A stretch of 64,000 nucleotides of DNA. Origin: Caldithrix sp. (lineage in GTDB: Bacteria > Zhuqueibacterota > Zhuqueibacteria > Thermofontimicrobiales > Sulfurfontimicrobiaceae). The position numbers and the translations under genes are program-made. Shown here in pieces: positions 19,765 through 27,323 of this stretch. Positions within the stretch are counted from its first letter, which is position 1; each line of letters opens with the position of its first letter. The stretch lies in assembly GCA_020722815.1 (NCBI GenBank), contig DYKB01000003.1:191502-255501 (forward strand), read 5' to 3'. Under the pieces are notes generated by a model. It searched no databases and was not told the origin of the DNA. It saw only the letters and a program-made list of their open reading frames with translations.

Positions 19765-19987
19765 CATAGCTGTCAGGTTAAGCATCTAATTTATTTGAAA
19801 ACAAGATGTTGGATATATAAGAAATATTTAAGGCGAACCATCCATCTGACCCTCACCCCAACCCTCTCCCAGAGGGAGAGGGCGTAGCTATCCCCTCTCC
19901 CTCTGGGAGAGGGTTAGGGTGCGGGCATTTTTTAACTCACTTATTTCTTAATTTTCAATTAGTTATCACCTTAACCTGACGGCTATG
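19765..19987. mobile_element. IS231-like MITE inserted in the GH8 gene, copy 2
   Basis: Ends CATAGCTGTCAGGTTAAG (19765-19782) and CTTAACCTGACGGCTATG (19970-19987) are inverted repeats with one mismatch and match copy 1 at 10147-10438 in pattern. Flanking direct repeats CACCCCAGGG (19755-19764) and CACCCCGGGG (19988-19997) differ at one base. A 10-12-bp duplication is what IS231-type transposition makes. There is no coding capacity. A complex palindrome is nested inside (19849-19927). Confidence 0.88.
19849..19927. repeat. Complex palindrome nested in the MITE (CCCTCTCC...GGGAGAGGG family), copy 1
   Basis: Two hairpins, CCCTCTCCCAGAGGGAGAGGG and CCCTCTCCCTCTGGGAGAGGG, are joined by CGTAGCTATCC. 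Outer GGGTTAGGGTGCGGG pairs loosely with CCTCACCCCAACCC. A related copy with the same GCGTAGC(T/G)AT linker is at 46211-46290. This type of repeat is widespread in bacterial intergenic DNA. Confidence 0.75.
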
Positions 19988-20946
19988 CACCCCGGGGTGG
20001 ATCAATGGGAGTTCCATCGAATTTGGCATAATCCGGCGCCAGACCGGTCACGAGATGCGTTGTCTTTTTAAAAAATTGACGACTGGTGGCTGCCGCCTCG
20101 CACCAGAATTGGTTATTCTTATCCGCCCAACGCGCCCAGATCTCGTAAAAATGCGGGAGATGATAAGAGGGATCGGTATAATCATCAGCACTCCCGGATG
20201 GTACAAAAACCACCTGCTTTTCTTCCAGGTTGAACATATTCGTCACCACATCACCCCGATCAGAAAAGACTTCCTTGCTGAACATGGCATCCAGAATAGC
20301 CTGAGCATCAGCCTGATAGTAATGAACGCCACTGTTATTCCCCCATCTGGCGGCGGCAAAATATAACGCCATCACAAACCACGCTTCCCCATCCGAAGCC
20401 GAGTTTGAATCCAATTTGGTACCATCGGTTCGACAATGCCAGGCAAAATAGCCTTTTCCGGGACCATCCTGATGCTGCATATAGGTCTTGGCCCATTTCC
20501 ACAACCGATCAAATTCTGTTTTTTTATCCAATTAAACCGCGATGATCATCCCGTACGAAATTCCTTCCGTGCGGACGTCATTATTCCAGATATCATGCAT
20601 ATAGGCCATAGCTGGCGGCACCGGATAGTACACGCGTTGTGTTTCATCATCGCCATAGAATAATTGGTTGAAGGTGCTATCCACTCTGGCTCTCACCCGG
20701 GCTTCCGGCATGCCTAACAAATCAGAAAAAAAATTTTGATAAATTCCTGTATGATATGCTCCGGTTGGTTTCGGCTGTTGCACAGTGCCAATTCAATTTG
20801 CGGAGCATAGAGATTTTGCCGGCATAGATAAAATCACCAAAACAAGCAGTAAAAGGATGACTCGACTTTTCATTCAAAGCCTCGTTATAAAAATTTGATT
20901 AAATTATTAGTGAATGCTTCCGAGATCAATTATTTTAAAACAGATA

Positions 20947-21420
20947 GTAACCGATCACGGGGTGAAAGCAAACAATTTTCATTTTTTGTGTCCAGGGCAG
21001 CGGTGGATAAAGTCTGCCAGAATATTCTCAAGCCGACTGCGCCTCATCAAAAGATCAGCTTTGCTGAAAAGGGTGAACACTTTATTGAATGTTGTCATCC
21101 GACATTGTCGATGAAAAAGATTAAGAAAGATAACGTTGGCTGGATTTGACCCATCCGGTTGGTTGAGGTAACCCCTTCTTCACCTTGGTAATCCGCCAAA
21201 TCCGGGACACCACCAACCTTATTCCCTTATTGGTGATGATAATCAAATGAAGCAATAAGGTAATAAGGTTAAATTGTCGGGACCCTCGAATTGTTACTAA
21301 GGTCAATAAGGTCGATTGGGTTTGATCTTGCGGCCTGGTTGATTAAAAACCTTATTAACCTTCATAATCAGTAAAACCGGCGACACAACAAATTTGATAC
21401 TATTCCCTGTGATCGGTTAC
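20947..21420. mobile_element. Possible non-autonomous element with 15-bp inverted ends
   Basis: GTAACCGATCACGGG (20947-20961) and CCCTGTGATCGGTTAC (21405-21420) are inverted repeats with one mismatch, bracketing 474 bp with no supported gene. Inside is a strong hairpin: an 18-base arm beginning AACCTTATT at 21215-21232 pairs with 21253-21270 (17 of 18) across a 20-base loop, and further ATAAGGT copies follow. No target duplication was recognised. It fills the gap between the GH8 pseudogene and the symporter cluster. Confidence 0.55.
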
Positions 21421-21455
21421 GAAACTTTTTTATTAAAATTTTAAAAACCATTTTC

Positions 21456-22001
21456 TTATGTCTTCCGCTGGCTAAAAGCACTTAAAAATGCGCTTCTCAT
21501 CCTGACGCTCGGTGATTTTCCATTTATCGCATCAATTACCTGAAAATCATATTTTTTCCCAACCTGAAAATAGCCTATCCAAAACGGAAGAAATAGTTTT
21601 TTTTGAATTAAAATTTCTTTAATCGCAACAAAGACCCGCCGGCGCAGATTGTAATTTAACAAAACTCTTCGATATTCATTGAGACAAATCTGAATGGCTT
21701 GTTGGGGATTGATTTCAAATTGAAAGACAGGAATATTCAGCGGAGATTCATTTGTCAATTCTATTCGATCGTAAAGGCTAAAAACACCGGAAATACCATC
21801 GACAATGACATTTACTTGTTGTAAACCTGATTTTGGGGATTCAGTCACTAACTCAAAATAATAAAACGGCATCAATACAAGTTCAATCCGTTTCAGGAGC
21901 ATTTTTTGTAAATGCCACCACTTTTTCGGTGGATTTAAAATTTCACTGGCTAACAATTCACTGATAAGTGGTGAGATATACTGAATTGATATATCATTCA
22001 T
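21456..22001 (-). CDS. Hypothetical cytoplasmic protein (181 aa)
   Basis: The likely start is the ATG at 22001 (MNDISIQYISPLIS), which overlaps the stop of the upstream gene as ATGA and suggests translational coupling. I do not recognise the family. The sequence is rich in aromatic and branched residues (KKWWHLQKMLLKRIEL, LMPFYYFELVTES), with a basic C-terminus and no signal peptide or membrane segment. A segment KSGLQQVNVIVDGISGVFSL may be a beta-hairpin core. Co-transcription with two small membrane proteins and a symporter suggests a role with them (inference). Confidence 0.6.
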   Translation of the reverse strand: MNDISIQYISPLISELLASEILNPPKKWWHLQKMLLKRIELVLMPFYYFELVTESPKSGLQQVNVIVDGISGVFSLYDRIELTNESPLNIPVFQFEINPQQAIQICLNEYRRVLLNYNLRRRVFVAIKEILIQKKLFLPFWIGYFQVGKKYDFQVIDAINGKSPSVRMRSAFLSAFSQRKT

Positions 22002-22225
22002 CGCTTCAAAGTCCTGAATTGCCGCCAACCGGATATTCCGAACACTAATCCAATAAAGAGGAGAACCAGACCAGAAAATATATTGGCGTATTTTCCGGGT
22101 ATTGAATCCGTAAAAAAAGTGGCAACTAAAATTGTCAAACTAAAAACGAAAATAAAAATGCCAATCGCAATTCGTGACTGTGATTCAACTAAAAGCTGGG
22201 ATTCTTTTTTTGTATGTTGTGTCAT
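21998..22225 (-). CDS. Small two-helix membrane protein (75 aa)
   Basis: I chose the start MTQHTKKESQ rather than an upstream ATG, because the upstream extension would overlap the preceding gene. Two hydrophobic helices are visible: IAIGIFIFVFSLTILVATFF and YANIFSGLVLLFIGLVFGIS, separated by a short loop. The C-terminus is basic (WRQFRTLKR). No family was recognised. It sits between a 69-residue membrane protein and the hypothetical protein it overlaps by four bases. Confidence 0.6.
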   Translation of the reverse strand: MTQHTKKESQLLVESQSRIAIGIFIFVFSLTILVATFFTDSIPGKYANIFSGLVLLFIGLVFGISGWRQFRTLKR

Positions 22226-22242
22226 GATTTCACCCAAGTTTA

Positions 22243-22452
22243 TTAAAAATATGAATAAACTAAAAGTTGGGTTCCAATAGCCAGCGTAGCCCACCATTTG
22301 AGATTGCGCCACCATTTTCTATCAGGACTCCCCAGGTAAATGTAATCGGATTTAATCATCCAAACAACGAGTAAAATCATTAAATACATAAATAAAATTA
22401 TCAACCGTCCCCCCAAAAGTGGTAATCCATATAACCACTCAAAATTGAGCAT
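22243..22452 (-). CDS. Small membrane protein next to symporter (69 aa)
   Basis: The protein has two hydrophobic segments (LIILFMYLMILLVVWMI and LKWWATLAIGTQLLVYSYF) linked by a polar Asp/Tyr/Lys stretch. It starts 11 bases after the symporter stop, so the two are very likely co-transcribed, and AAAGGAG lies just before its ATG. Short partner proteins beside SSS-family transporters are common, but no specific family is identified here. Confidence 0.65.
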   Translation of the reverse strand: MLNFEWLYGLPLLGGRLIILFMYLMILLVVWMIKSDYIYLGSPDRKWWRNLKWWATLAIGTQLLVYSYF

Positions 22453-22463
22453 ATCGAACTCCT

Positions 22464-24002
22464 TTACTGGTGATTAATTCGATTATCAAGTATATTTTGA
22501 AGATTTTCATCCTGACGCGTCAAACCAAAAACAAGCCCATACAGCTTTTCCAGTGGTTCAGGTTTTGTTAATAAACTTACCGAGATCGTAATCAACAAAG
22601 TGCCAATAAATGACCACCAGGAAATATAAAGAAATGGCTCCTGAATAACAAAAAGGCTGGATTTAAAAGTAAAAAGCAGGCCTGAAATGCAAACGCCGCC
22701 GATCAGGCCTGCAAGTCCGCCCCATTGAGTCGAACGTCGCCAGAGCATTCCCAGGAGAACAATACCCAAAGTTGGCCCCTGAAAAATGGATAGCAATGTT
22801 TGGACATAAACATACATCCCTGGAAATTTTTTACTCAGGGGGGAAGTAAAAACTCCCATGAGCAACAAAATTACGGTGACCAGTCGCCCAATATACAGAT
22901 AATGGCGATCAGCAGCATTTTTTTTGATGAAAACTTCATAAATATCCTTTGTAAAAAGGGTTGCCGCCGAGTTCAGTACCGAATCCACGGTTGACATAAG
23001 TCCGGCAAAGAAAGCGGCAAAGATAAGTCCCGTTAAACCCGGGGGGAGCAAATTTTTTAACATAGTGGGAATGGCCTGATCCCCATTTGCAATATTTGGA
23101 TAAAGTGCCAGCGCAATTATTCCGGGAAAAATCACCAGGACAGGAATAAATGTTTTCAAAATTGCACCAAAAAGAAAACCCGCTTTTGCATTCCACTCGT
23201 CCTTTGCCCCCAGTGCTCGTTGGGCGATTGTCTGGTTACCAATCCAGTAGGCATTGGCCAGGACAAATGTCAAACCGAATAAAATTCCCGTCCAGGGATA
23301 GGGTGTGGTGGTATCCGCCGGCAAAACCATTTGAAAATGATTTTGGTAACCCGGTCCCAGGCTGGCAATTTTCTCCACCAGATTACGCCAGCTTCCAATT
23401 TCATAAAATCCCAATCCCAGAATAACAAATCCTCCCAGGTACATGATAATCAACTGAACGACGTCCGTCATCACCACCGCGGAAAGTCCGCCGGAAACAG
23501 TATAAATTCCGACGATGCCGGCGGTTACCCAGATCGACAACTCAATGGACCAGCCCATCATTGTATTCAAAAGCATTGCACTGGCCCAGAAGACAATTCC
23601 CAGATTAAACGCCAGGAAAAGAATCCAGATGAAAGCTTCAATCGTTCGAACGTAAATATTGAATCGCCGGCCCAAATATTCTGGTATCGTATAAATTCCG
23701 GCACGCCAATAATACGGAATGAAGATAAAGGCGGCGAGAATCATTCCCGGCACGCTTCCAAGCCAATCAAAATTTGCAACCACCATTCCATATCGATAAG
23801 CCTGACCGGCAGCACCGACAAAATCAACGGCCCCGATATCGGTAACCACCAGCGACATGCCAATTGCCCAGAAGGGAAAATTTTTCCCTCCCAGAAAAAA
23901 ATCTTCCTGGGAATGGACAAATTTTTTAAAAAAGAATCCGAGAAGTAATATGCCCCCAAGATATACCAAAACAATCACATAATCAATTCCAGAAAGCGTC
24001 AT
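22464..24002 (-). CDS. Sodium:solute symporter (SSS family)
   Basis: The 512-residue integral membrane protein has about 13 predicted helices and begins GIDYVIVLVYLGGILLLGFF. Family features include FFLGGKNFPFWAIGMSLVVTD early in the chain, AGIYTIPEYLGRRF, and GLIFAAFFAGLMSTVDSVLN in the helix bearing the conserved Ser/Thr sodium-site residues. The substrate cannot be read from sequence. Sugars, carboxylates or amino acids are all possible, and the clade with DYVIV starts is often annotated as sugar transport. It is the first gene of a leftward four-gene unit with three small proteins. Confidence 0.92.
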   Translation of the reverse strand: MTLSGIDYVIVLVYLGGILLLGFFFKKFVHSQEDFFLGGKNFPFWAIGMSLVVTDIGAVDFVGAAGQAYRYGMVVANFDWLGSVPGMILAAFIFIPYYWRAGIYTIPEYLGRRFNIYVRTIEAFIWILFLAFNLGIVFWASAMLLNTMMGWSIELSIWVTAGIVGIYTVSGGLSAVVMTDVVQLIIMYLGGFVILGLGFYEIGSWRNLVEKIASLGPGYQNHFQMVLPADTTTPYPWTGILFGLTFVLANAYWIGNQTIAQRALGAKDEWNAKAGFLFGAILKTFIPVLVIFPGIIALALYPNIANGDQAIPTMLKNLLPPGLTGLIFAAFFAGLMSTVDSVLNSAATLFTKDIYEVFIKKNAADRHYLYIGRLVTVILLLMGVFTSPLSKKFPGMYVYVQTLLSIFQGPTLGIVLLGMLWRRSTQWGGLAGLIGGVCISGLLFTFKSSLFVIQEPFLYISWWSFIGTLLITISVSLLTKPEPLEKLYGLVFGLTRQDENLQNILDNRINHQ

Positions 24003-24389
24003 AATCAGCCCCTGCTCCAGTGATTAATTCAAAAATTCAGCCGCAGCTCAATTGCAAAAACCATCAAATTACAATAATTATATGAATTTATTTTCCTCTC
24101 GTCAAGTAATTTTCTAAAAAATTTAATTGTCGTCATAATAATGTCAACCGTTTTTATTAACAACAAAGTTACTTTTGGTTACCGACCTTGGATCCACATC
24201 AGGCCAGTCTAATTAAAGTCTGTCTGAAAATGTCAAAAAATTACTTTGGTAAAGTATAAACGCGTCAAACCGGATGCAATCTGGAATTCAACGATATGAA
24301 TAATCTCGGCAATTTGACAAAAACCATGAAATAACCACTACAATAAAAACAAATTAATGTTCCCAAACATTTTAGATTGTAGATTTCCC
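24003..24389. other. Non-coding gap
   Basis: No gene, repeat or convincing regulatory structure is seen between the symporter and the Ppx/GppA gene. The promoter of the symporter unit should lie in the left half of this gap. Confidence 0.4.
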
Positions 24390-25316
24390 CTAACAAATCT
24401 CTTCCATTCCAAATCGATCTATCATCAATCCGTGTCTTAATCCAAAATCACTCACAATGAATTGATCGACATTCAATTTCCTCAATAAAACACTGGCAAT
24501 CGCGCAACCAGCCAGAATAATATCAGCACGCGCTGGTTCGAGTCCTGGTATCATTTTCCTTTCAGCGATGGACTTGCTCCGATAAAGCTCCAGTTGACGC
24601 AAAACTTCAGCGCGATCCAGCCGGGTACCATTTACTATTAATGGATCGTACACTTGGAGTTGATGTCTAACAGCGGCCATCGTGGTGACCGTTCCCCCCA
24701 CGCCGACCAGTACATCAAAAGTGCTTTCGCTCCCGAGATCACCCAACTCTTCATCAATTTTCTGTAATACGAAAGTCAATAAATCATTTGCGACTGGCGA
24801 CTGTGTAAAATATTTTTCAGTAATCTGAATCGCGCCAACATTCATACTCATCTGTTTGATGATTTGTTGATCACATCCCAGAAAAAACTCGGTACTCCCG
24901 CCGCCGATATCAAAAATTGCCATTTTTTTTGTCTGGGAACCCACACTCTTTTTGGCAGAAAGATAAGCAAGCCGGGCTTCCTCTTCCCCACTTAGAATCT
25001 CAATATTGAGTTGATATTTTGCGCGGACAGTTTCAAGGAACTCCCGCGAATTTTTTGCACTTCGTAAGGCCATCGTGCCAGCCGCCACAATATAATCAAC
25101 CTGATTTTGATGTATGAGTTGCATAAACTGGCCAAGAACATCCAATGTCCGCTTCATGGCTGCTTTTTTTAATATCCCGCTTGTTTTGACACCTTCACCC
25201 AGCCGGGGCATTGCCATTTGATCTAAAATAATATGCCAATTATTATCTATCTCTTTTTCAGCGATAAAAAGCAGCACCGAATTTGAGCCAATATCGAGCG
25301 TCGCATATCGTGTCAT
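24390..25316 (-). CDS. Ppx/GppA-family exopolyphosphatase/guanosine pentaphosphatase
   Basis: The start is placed at the ATG at 25316 (MTRYATLDIGSNSV), which has TTGGAG seven bases upstream. An in-frame TTG four codons earlier is less likely. The protein of about 308 residues has the ASKHA-fold phosphate motifs DIGSNSVLL (N-terminus), SGEEEARLAYL and FDIGGGSTEFF, and AGCAIASVLL near the C-terminus. Its length corresponds to the two-domain core without the C-terminal HD extension. Members hydrolyse polyphosphate or pppGpp, and which is used here cannot be told. It appears to be a single-gene unit. Confidence 0.92.
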   Translation of the reverse strand: MTRYATLDIGSNSVLLFIAEKEIDNNWHIILDQMAMPRLGEGVKTSGILKKAAMKRTLDVLGQFMQLIHQNQVDYIVAAGTMALRSAKNSREFLETVRAKYQLNIEILSGEEEARLAYLSAKKSVGSQTKKMAIFDIGGGSTEFFLGCDQQIIKQMSMNVGAIQITEKYFTQSPVANDLLTFVLQKIDEELGDLGSESTFDVLVGVGGTVTTMAAVRHQLQVYDPLIVNGTRLDRAEVLRQLELYRSKSIAERKMIPGLEPARADIILAGCAIASVLLRKLNVDQFIVSDFGLRHGLMIDRFGMEEIC

Positions 25317-25548
25317 GGAATTCTCCAAAAGCCAATTGAGTTAAAAATTCAAATTCGACCCCCAAATGGTCAGTTTAATGTTCAATAATTTAAAATAATT
25401 TTTTTTGTAAAAAACAAATATTAAATTTATAGGTCATCCCCTCGAAAACAGGAACACGAATATTTGACATGGGCTAAAAACTTTTCGTTTGGAAGCGGAG
25501 GAAGAAAGAGAAATTTAAATCCAGAAATCGATACCTGTCATAATTATA

Positions 25549-27204
25549 TCAGACCGCTGGGAATAAAAATGCCAGAAGAAGCAAGAAAGTCATCACCCCG
25601 GTCATCATGATAGCCAAAATACCAACAGTTTTGAAATAATACTGAATTCGATGATAAAATAAACGCACACCGATTGTATAAAATAAGAGGCTCAGGATAA
25701 TACCTGCCATAAAAATAAGCACAGAAACGTAAAAAATTTGAAAAGCCCCCATACTAACGACAATGGACACCATTATCCACTTACAAGAAACAGGCATAAT
25801 ACTTTTCAAAAAAATCTCACGCGGATCACTGTTTATCGGTGAGGTGGTTATTTCCAAAATATCTGATTGTCCTTTTCGGAATAGAGAATTTTTGTGCGTA
25901 TGAATTTTTATTAGCACGCGAACCAGATTAAATATTAATAAAAAGCCCAGAAAAACCAGCCCTGCAAGCTGTAAAAATATAAACCAGGATTCTAAATTAA
26001 AAATTTTATGAAGGCCCCGAAAAAAAATACCAATCAAAATAACATCAGCCAGATAAATTATGGAATAGGATAAAATTATCTGAATGAGTTTTCGTTTTTT
26101 TAATTTAAATTCAAATAAATGGTATAATAAAGGATGTTTAGGGATATTTCGTCGTGTCACATGAATCACGCTTAATAAAAAAAACAGTCCCAGGAACAAT
26201 TTTTTTAATCCAGAATGAGGGGTTGAATCTGAAAAATTAAAATTTGGAATAAGATTTCGGCAGAATTGACTAATTTTTGCCAAAGAAGATTTGGTAAAAG
26301 TAGAAGTATCCTGAGGCATAATTTTTTTCACCACGGAGTCTTTCGATATTTTAAGTGGAAAGACAACAAGTTCATCACTACCATAATATTGTGCGGAATC
26401 ACTAAATGAACTCTGGATATCGTATACTGAATTCAGCATATCAAGTTGATTCAAGTACATGATTTTCTGGCCTTCAACGGGTTTGCTTACCAGTGGCGGC
26501 CATCCCATGATATATTCATCGAAATCTGAAAATTGATCTCCATCCGTATCCGGATTATTTGGATTCATCCCATATAAATTTTCCAGGTGATCACTCAGGC
26601 CGTCTTTATCCGAATCAGTTTTATCATCAATATCGGCTGAGAAATCAGGATTTGCTAAATTCAAAATCCACGTTTTTCGTTTGGGCGTAAAATGAATTTC
26701 AGGACGTTCTGGTACAGCTTTTCCAAAGCTGTCCAGCAAAAGAACTTTATTGGATTGCGTGGAAAAAAAATCATTAAATAAAGTTACTTCAAATTCGTAT
26801 TCTTGCTGTCCGGCAACTTTCGGTATAAAAAATTTTAAAAAGACACCATCGGCCAGTATTTCCGCAAGTGATTTTTTTTCGATCGTTAAATTTTTCAGTT
26901 CGACTATCTTTTTATTTGCATAAACACGAAAATTTTCAATAAAGTAAGGCATCAGTATCTGATTCAATAATTTTACATCCTTTTCGGTGTGAATATTGAT
27001 TGCCTGTGATGTACCCAACAGATTTAATTCATAAGGGTGAATAAAAGTGGCTCCCTGGAAGCCAGTCGATTTCGGTATGAGTGTAGTATACGTAATGTCA
27101 AGCGGGTGGGTATAACCTTTGACAGGAGATAATACCAACGAGAGAATGATAATCAGCAGCAGATAAAAAATCGCACATCTTTTATCCATAGGTTGTTTCA
27201 CCAA
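25549..27204 (-). CDS. Membrane protein with periplasmic N-terminal domain and calcium-loop repeat
   Basis: In this 551-residue protein, residues 1-32 are a signal peptide ending before YTHPLDITYTTLIP. A beta-rich extracytoplasmic part follows, to about 330, and contains a thrombospondin type-3/calcium-loop segment (DSDKDGLSD and DTDGDQFSDFDE near 195-230). The remainder has about six transmembrane helices. The overall plan (secreted HPLD-type start, then six helices) resembles HupE/NicO nickel-cobalt transporters, but the usual HALTPGHGK-like motif is replaced by SVIHVTRR. I would not assign transport. It lies downstream of the kinase gene by 119 bases. Confidence 0.65.
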   Translation of the reverse strand: MVKQPMDKRCAIFYLLLIIILSLVLSPVKGYTHPLDITYTTLIPKSTGFQGATFIHPYELNLLGTSQAINIHTEKDVKLLNQILMPYFIENFRVYANKKIVELKNLTIEKKSLAEILADGVFLKFFIPKVAGQQEYEFEVTLFNDFFSTQSNKVLLLDSFGKAVPERPEIHFTPKRKTWILNLANPDFSADIDDKTDSDKDGLSDHLENLYGMNPNNPDTDGDQFSDFDEYIMGWPPLVSKPVEGQKIMYLNQLDMLNSVYDIQSSFSDSAQYYGSDELVVFPLKISKDSVVKKIMPQDTSTFTKSSLAKISQFCRNLIPNFNFSDSTPHSGLKKLFLGLFFLLSVIHVTRRNIPKHPLLYHLFEFKLKKRKLIQIILSYSIIYLADVILIGIFFRGLHKIFNLESWFIFLQLAGLVFLGFLLIFNLVRVLIKIHTHKNSLFRKGQSDILEITTSPINSDPREIFLKSIMPVSCKWIMVSIVVSMGAFQIFYVSVLIFMAGIILSLLFYTIGVRLFYHRIQYYFKTVGILAIMMTGVMTFLLLLAFLFPAV

Positions 27205-27323
27205 ATCAGAATAGATATTGTTCAGAGATATTCCGTGTTTTTATAAGATTAAGACAAGTTAAACTTAACTCCATAAATTTCGTTCCCTAAAAATATTTTT
27301 TTAAATGACTTAGCCCATGTTTT

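Larger units (their letters stand above)
19345..20873 (-). pseudogene. GH8 oligoxylanase-like gene, disrupted three ways
   Basis: The start is the ATG at 20873, with a hydrophobic signal sequence. In the same frame there is a TGA at codon 27 (20793-20795) and a TAA at codon 114 (20532-20534). The TAA replaces the Gln expected between GISYGMIIAV and LDKKTEF. A 223-bp element with a 10-bp target duplication then splits the gene after FDGTPIDPP. Removing the element and one duplicate (233 bp) joins DPP to WGGGHKNFQYDAW in frame and gives exactly 432 codons. The GH8 residues are recognisable: Glu in VRTEGISYGM (acid) and Asp in NSASDGEAWFVMALYFAAAR (base). Relatives of this type are reducing-end xylose-releasing oligoxylanases. 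The gene is not functional as written. Confidence 0.9.

Noticed and set aside
20532-20795. Alternative genetic code to explain the GH8 stops
   Set aside because: One stop is TGA and the other TAA, both used as normal stops in intact neighbours (for example TAA for the GH10 gene), and the same gene is also split by an element.
20895-21149. An 84-codon plus-strand frame across the left end of the putative element
   Set aside because: It crosses the inverted-repeat end, lacks a ribosome site and has no protein-like composition.
21215-21270. Hairpin as a rho-independent terminator
   Set aside because: The stem is AT-rich with a 20-base loop and no U-tract, and it sits in the middle of a bracketed element.
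26540-26640. Dockerin pair in the membrane protein at 25549-27204
   Set aside because: The loops (DSDKDGLSD, DTDGDQFSD) have thrombospondin type-3 spacing rather than dockerin spacing, and the protein is membrane-embedded rather than an enzyme.
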